Below are positions 5,562 to 7,412 of a DNA stretch of 7,412 nt, piece after piece. The position numbers were made by a program, and so were the translations under genes. The notes beneath the pieces were generated by a model. It saw nothing but the letters and a program-made list of their open reading frames with translations, was not told the origin of the DNA and did not search any database. Where the stretch lies: contig CALUUL010000075.1 in the NCBI GenBank assembly GCA_944323945.1, positions 1-7,412 on the forward strand. Reading direction: 5' to 3'. Source of the stretch: Candidatus Gastranaerophilales bacterium (GTDB lineage Bacteria > Cyanobacteriota > Vampirovibrionia > Gastranaerophilales > Gastranaerophilaceae). Within the stretch, counting starts at the first letter, position 1. Each line of letters starts with the position of its first letter.

Positions 5562-6222
5562 CTTATGGGGTTTTATTACAACATTCATTATTTATGAATT
5601 ATCAAAAAAAGCAAGGAAGTATAAATATTTAAAAAAGATACCGCCTTTAATGCTATCGGGAATAATTTTAATTATGATTTTAAAAATATTCCATATAGAT
5701 TATCAAAATTATAATGAATCTGCTTGTATATATACTCTTTTATTGGGACCAGCTACAATCTCATTAGCATTTCCATTGGTTGAAAATCTATCACTTTTAA
5801 AAAAGAACAAAAGAGCAGTATATTTTGGATTTATAGTAGCAACTTTAACAGCAATAACAACAACATTTATTCTCGGTAAGTTAATGCATTCCGACTGGAA
5901 TATTATAACTTCTTTAATACCAAAATCCGTAACTACACCTATTGCGGTTGAAATATCAAAAGCAATAGGTGGTATTCCAGAACTTACAGCTTGCATTGTC
6001 GTTGTTACAGGCATATACGGAGCATTATTCGGACATAAAATCTTAAAATTGTTCCATATAAAAAGTGATGTAGCAATTGGGCTTTCAATAGGTGCTTCAA
6101 GTCATGTTATGGGTACATCAAGTTGTATTGAAAAGAAAAAAGACAAACAAGTTGTAATGGCAACTTTGGCATTAATTATAATCGGTATTTTAACAACTAT
6201 AATATGTATTTGTGCTTTTTAA
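5554..6222 (+). CDS. lrgB: LrgB/CidB family membrane transporter subunit
   Basis: LrgB is the conserved, larger membrane component of the LrgAB system, related to the C-terminal half of the plant plastid glycolate/glycerate translocator PLGG1. The 222-residue protein matches the family's usual length. It shows LLGPATISLAFPL at about 63-75, PKSVTTPIA at 123-131, IGGIPELTA at 138-146 and SHVMGTSS at 183-190, all signature stretches of the family, spread over several hydrophobic helices. AAGG at 5540-5543 is correctly spaced for the ATG, which overlaps the lrgA stop, so the two are coupled. Bacterial homologues take up pyruvate or related small carboxylates in characterised cases; an older murein-hydrolase export role remains a label from Staphylococcus. 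The substrate here is not determined by the sequence. Confidence 0.93.
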   Translation: MINLWGFITTFIIYELSKKARKYKYLKKIPPLMLSGIILIMILKIFHIDYQNYNESACIYTLLLGPATISLAFPLVENLSLLKKNKRAVYFGFIVATLTAITTTFILGKLMHSDWNIITSLIPKSVTTPIAVEISKAIGGIPELTACIVVVTGIYGALFGHKILKLFHIKSDVAIGLSIGASSHVMGTSSCIEKKKDKQVVMATLALIIIGILTTIICICAF

Positions 6223-6232
6223 TAAATACCTC

Positions 6233-6260
6233 TTGTATAAAATTCTTAAAGAAGGATAAT
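6233..6260 (+). promoter_or_regulatory. Weak candidate promoter for the hyfB-like gene
   Basis: TTGTAT (6233-6238) and GATAAT (6255-6260) are 16 bp apart. The -10 is good and the -35 poor. No hairpin terminator is visible after lrgB in the 78-bp gap, so read-through from lrgAB is equally possible. Confidence 0.3.
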
Positions 6261-6300
6261 TATTTTATAGTTAAAACATAATAACTTTAATTGAGGGGAT

Positions 6301-7412
6301 ATGGTTCTATTTTTTGTTGGAATATTATTACTTATAGCAGGTGGTATTTTTTCGCTTTTTTTTAAGGAAGAAATAAAATTAAAAGTTGTTTCAATATTTT
6401 CTTGTATTGCCTCTTTAATTATTATTGCGTCAATTAATTTATTTGAAATTGCACATATAGAACTTGAACCATTTGGACAAATCATCTTTGAAGCAGACGG
6501 ATTATCTAAGTTTTTTATAATAATTATTTCTGTTATTACCGCCTTAGCTTCAATATATGCGAATGGTTACATGAAACCATATATAAATAAAGGAAAACAA
6601 ACTTCATCACATTGTCTTTTCTTTCCATTATTAACTGCAGCAATGCTTATGGTAGTTACTATTCAAAATGCATTTGCATTTCTTATTGTTTGGGAATTAA
6701 TGTCTTTAGCGTCATTTTTCCTAGTTATTTTTGAAAATGAAAAAGATGATGTTCTTAAATCAGGAATAAAATATTTAGTATATATGCATATTTCTGTAGT
6801 ATTCATAATTGCAGCATTTGTACTTATGTCTATTTATGCAGGAAGTTATGATTTTGCAGATTTTCATAAAATGTTTTTTGAATATCCTTATTTAAAAGAT
6901 ACTGTATTCATTCTTGCTTTTATAGGTTTTGGGACAAAAGCAGGATTTCTACCTATGCACAACTGGCTTCCGGATGCACATCCGGCTGCACCAAGCCATG
7001 TTTCTGCCGTTATGTCAGCAGTTATGATTAAAACAGGTATTTATGGAATTTTACGTATTTTACAAATAATAAATCATCCAACATTATTAATTGGATATAT
7101 AGTTTTATTTATATCCGTAATTACTGCAATTTATGGAATTATATATGCAATTAATCAAAAAGACATAAAAGAACTTTTGGCATATTCTTCAATAGAAAAT
7201 ATAGGTTTAATTGGAATAGCAATAAGCATAGTAATTTTCGGAATGATATATAATGAAAACTTTATAACACTTATTGGAACAACAGCTTGCTTTATGCATA
7301 TTCTAAACCATTCAGTATTTAAGAGTCTCCTATTTATGTGTGCAGGAAGTATATACTTGAAGACACACACAAAAAATATCGAACAACTTGGCGGATTAAT
7401 AAAGAAAATGCC
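6301..7412 (+). CDS. hyfB: HyfB-like proton-translocating membrane subunit (3' end missing)
   Basis: The frame is open from ATG 6301 to the window edge, giving 370 residues of a longer protein. It belongs to the antiporter-like family shared by complex I subunits NuoL/M/N, Mrp antiporters and group 4 [NiFe]-hydrogenase subunits such as HyfB and HycC. Many hydrophobic helices are evident. Residues matching the proton channel are retained: Glu132 in WELMSL, Lys213 in GTKAG, Lys244 in VMIKTGIYG, and His333/His337/Lys341 in the MHILNHSVFKSLLF stretch. The loop NWLPDAHPAAPSHVSAVMS at about 221-239 favours the hydrogenase-4 HyfB branch over NuoL, though the remaining subunits lie outside the window. 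GAGGGG (6293-6298) precedes the ATG by only two bases; no other start fits. The protein should couple electron transfer to proton or sodium movement across the inner membrane. Confidence 0.85.
   Translation, partial: MVLFFVGILLLIAGGIFSLFFKEEIKLKVVSIFSCIASLIIIASINLFEIAHIELEPFGQIIFEADGLSKFFIIIISVITALASIYANGYMKPYINKGKQTSSHCLFFPLLTAAMLMVVTIQNAFAFLIVWELMSLASFFLVIFENEKDDVLKSGIKYLVYMHISVVFIIAAFVLMSIYAGSYDFADFHKMFFEYPYLKDTVFILAFIGFGTKAGFLPMHNWLPDAHPAAPSHVSAVMSAVMIKTGIYGILRILQIINHPTLLIGYIVLFISVITAIYGIIYAINQKDIKELLAYSSIENIGLIGIAISIVIFGMIYNENFITLIGTTACFMHILNHSVFKSLLFMCAGSIYLKTHTKNIEQLGGLIKKM

Noticed and set aside
5709..6014. Minus-strand open frame of 101 codons
   Set aside because: It is antisense to the most conserved part of lrgB and has no recognisable domain.
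6246..6485. Minus-strand frame across the start of the hyfB-like gene
   Set aside because: The opposing plus-strand frame carries clear antiporter-family motifs further on and a ribosome site; the minus frame has neither.
1..7412. Mobile elements, CRISPR arrays, tRNA or rRNA genes
   Set aside because: No transposase or integrase frames, terminal inverted repeats with target duplications, regularly spaced repeats, or cloverleaf-like sequences were seen on either strand.

Overview
The window is very AT-rich bacterial chromosome with dense gene packing, short intergenic gaps and good Shine-Dalgarno sites at most starts. The gene set suggests an anaerobic or fermentative low-GC bacterium. It has a rimP-nusA operon, a SIMPL-domain envelope protein, a radical SAM/SPASM enzyme paired with a membrane glycosyltransferase, an LrgA/LrgB (CidA/CidB-type) membrane pair, and an antiporter-like subunit of the group 4 [NiFe]-hydrogenase/complex I superfamily. 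NusA has a single S1-KH1-KH2 core and a short acidic tail, without the C-terminal repeats of E. coli NusA. The lineage cannot be fixed from the sequence alone. An uncultured gut-type low-GC lineage such as Vampirovibrionia/Gastranaerophilales or Elusimicrobiota is a guess, not a result.

Layout. Positions 1-52 (minus) hold the first 17 codons of a gene leaving the window to the left. Positions 53-315 are a divergent intergenic region with a minus-strand -10 box, several AT-rich dyads, a plus-strand promoter, and an intrinsic terminator in the leader of rimP. The plus-strand operon rimP (TTG start at 316) - nusA (861-2093) ends in a hairpin. A separate promoter, partly inside that hairpin, drives a SIMPL/DUF541 protein (2190-2927). 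A hairpin at 2934-2974 separates it from two convergent minus-strand genes: the glycosyltransferase (2973-3989) and, upstream of it and overlapping by 11 bp, the radical SAM/SPASM gene (3979-5079). Back-to-back promoters at about 5111-5157 divide these from lrgA (5169-5561) and lrgB (5554-6222, 8-bp overlap). A HyfB-like proton-translocating subunit starts at 6301 and runs off the right edge.

How they work together. RimP and NusA are housekeeping factors for 30S assembly and for transcription elongation and termination. A terminator right behind their promoter fits autogenous control by NusA. The SAM-enzyme/glycosyltransferase pair is a translationally coupled two-gene unit of unknown product and is the least explained part of the window. 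LrgAB proteins move small carboxylates such as pyruvate or glycolate in characterised cases. Their place beside a hydrogenase-type proton pump would fit fermentative energy metabolism, but this link is inferred from position only. No mobile element, CRISPR array, tRNA or rRNA was seen.
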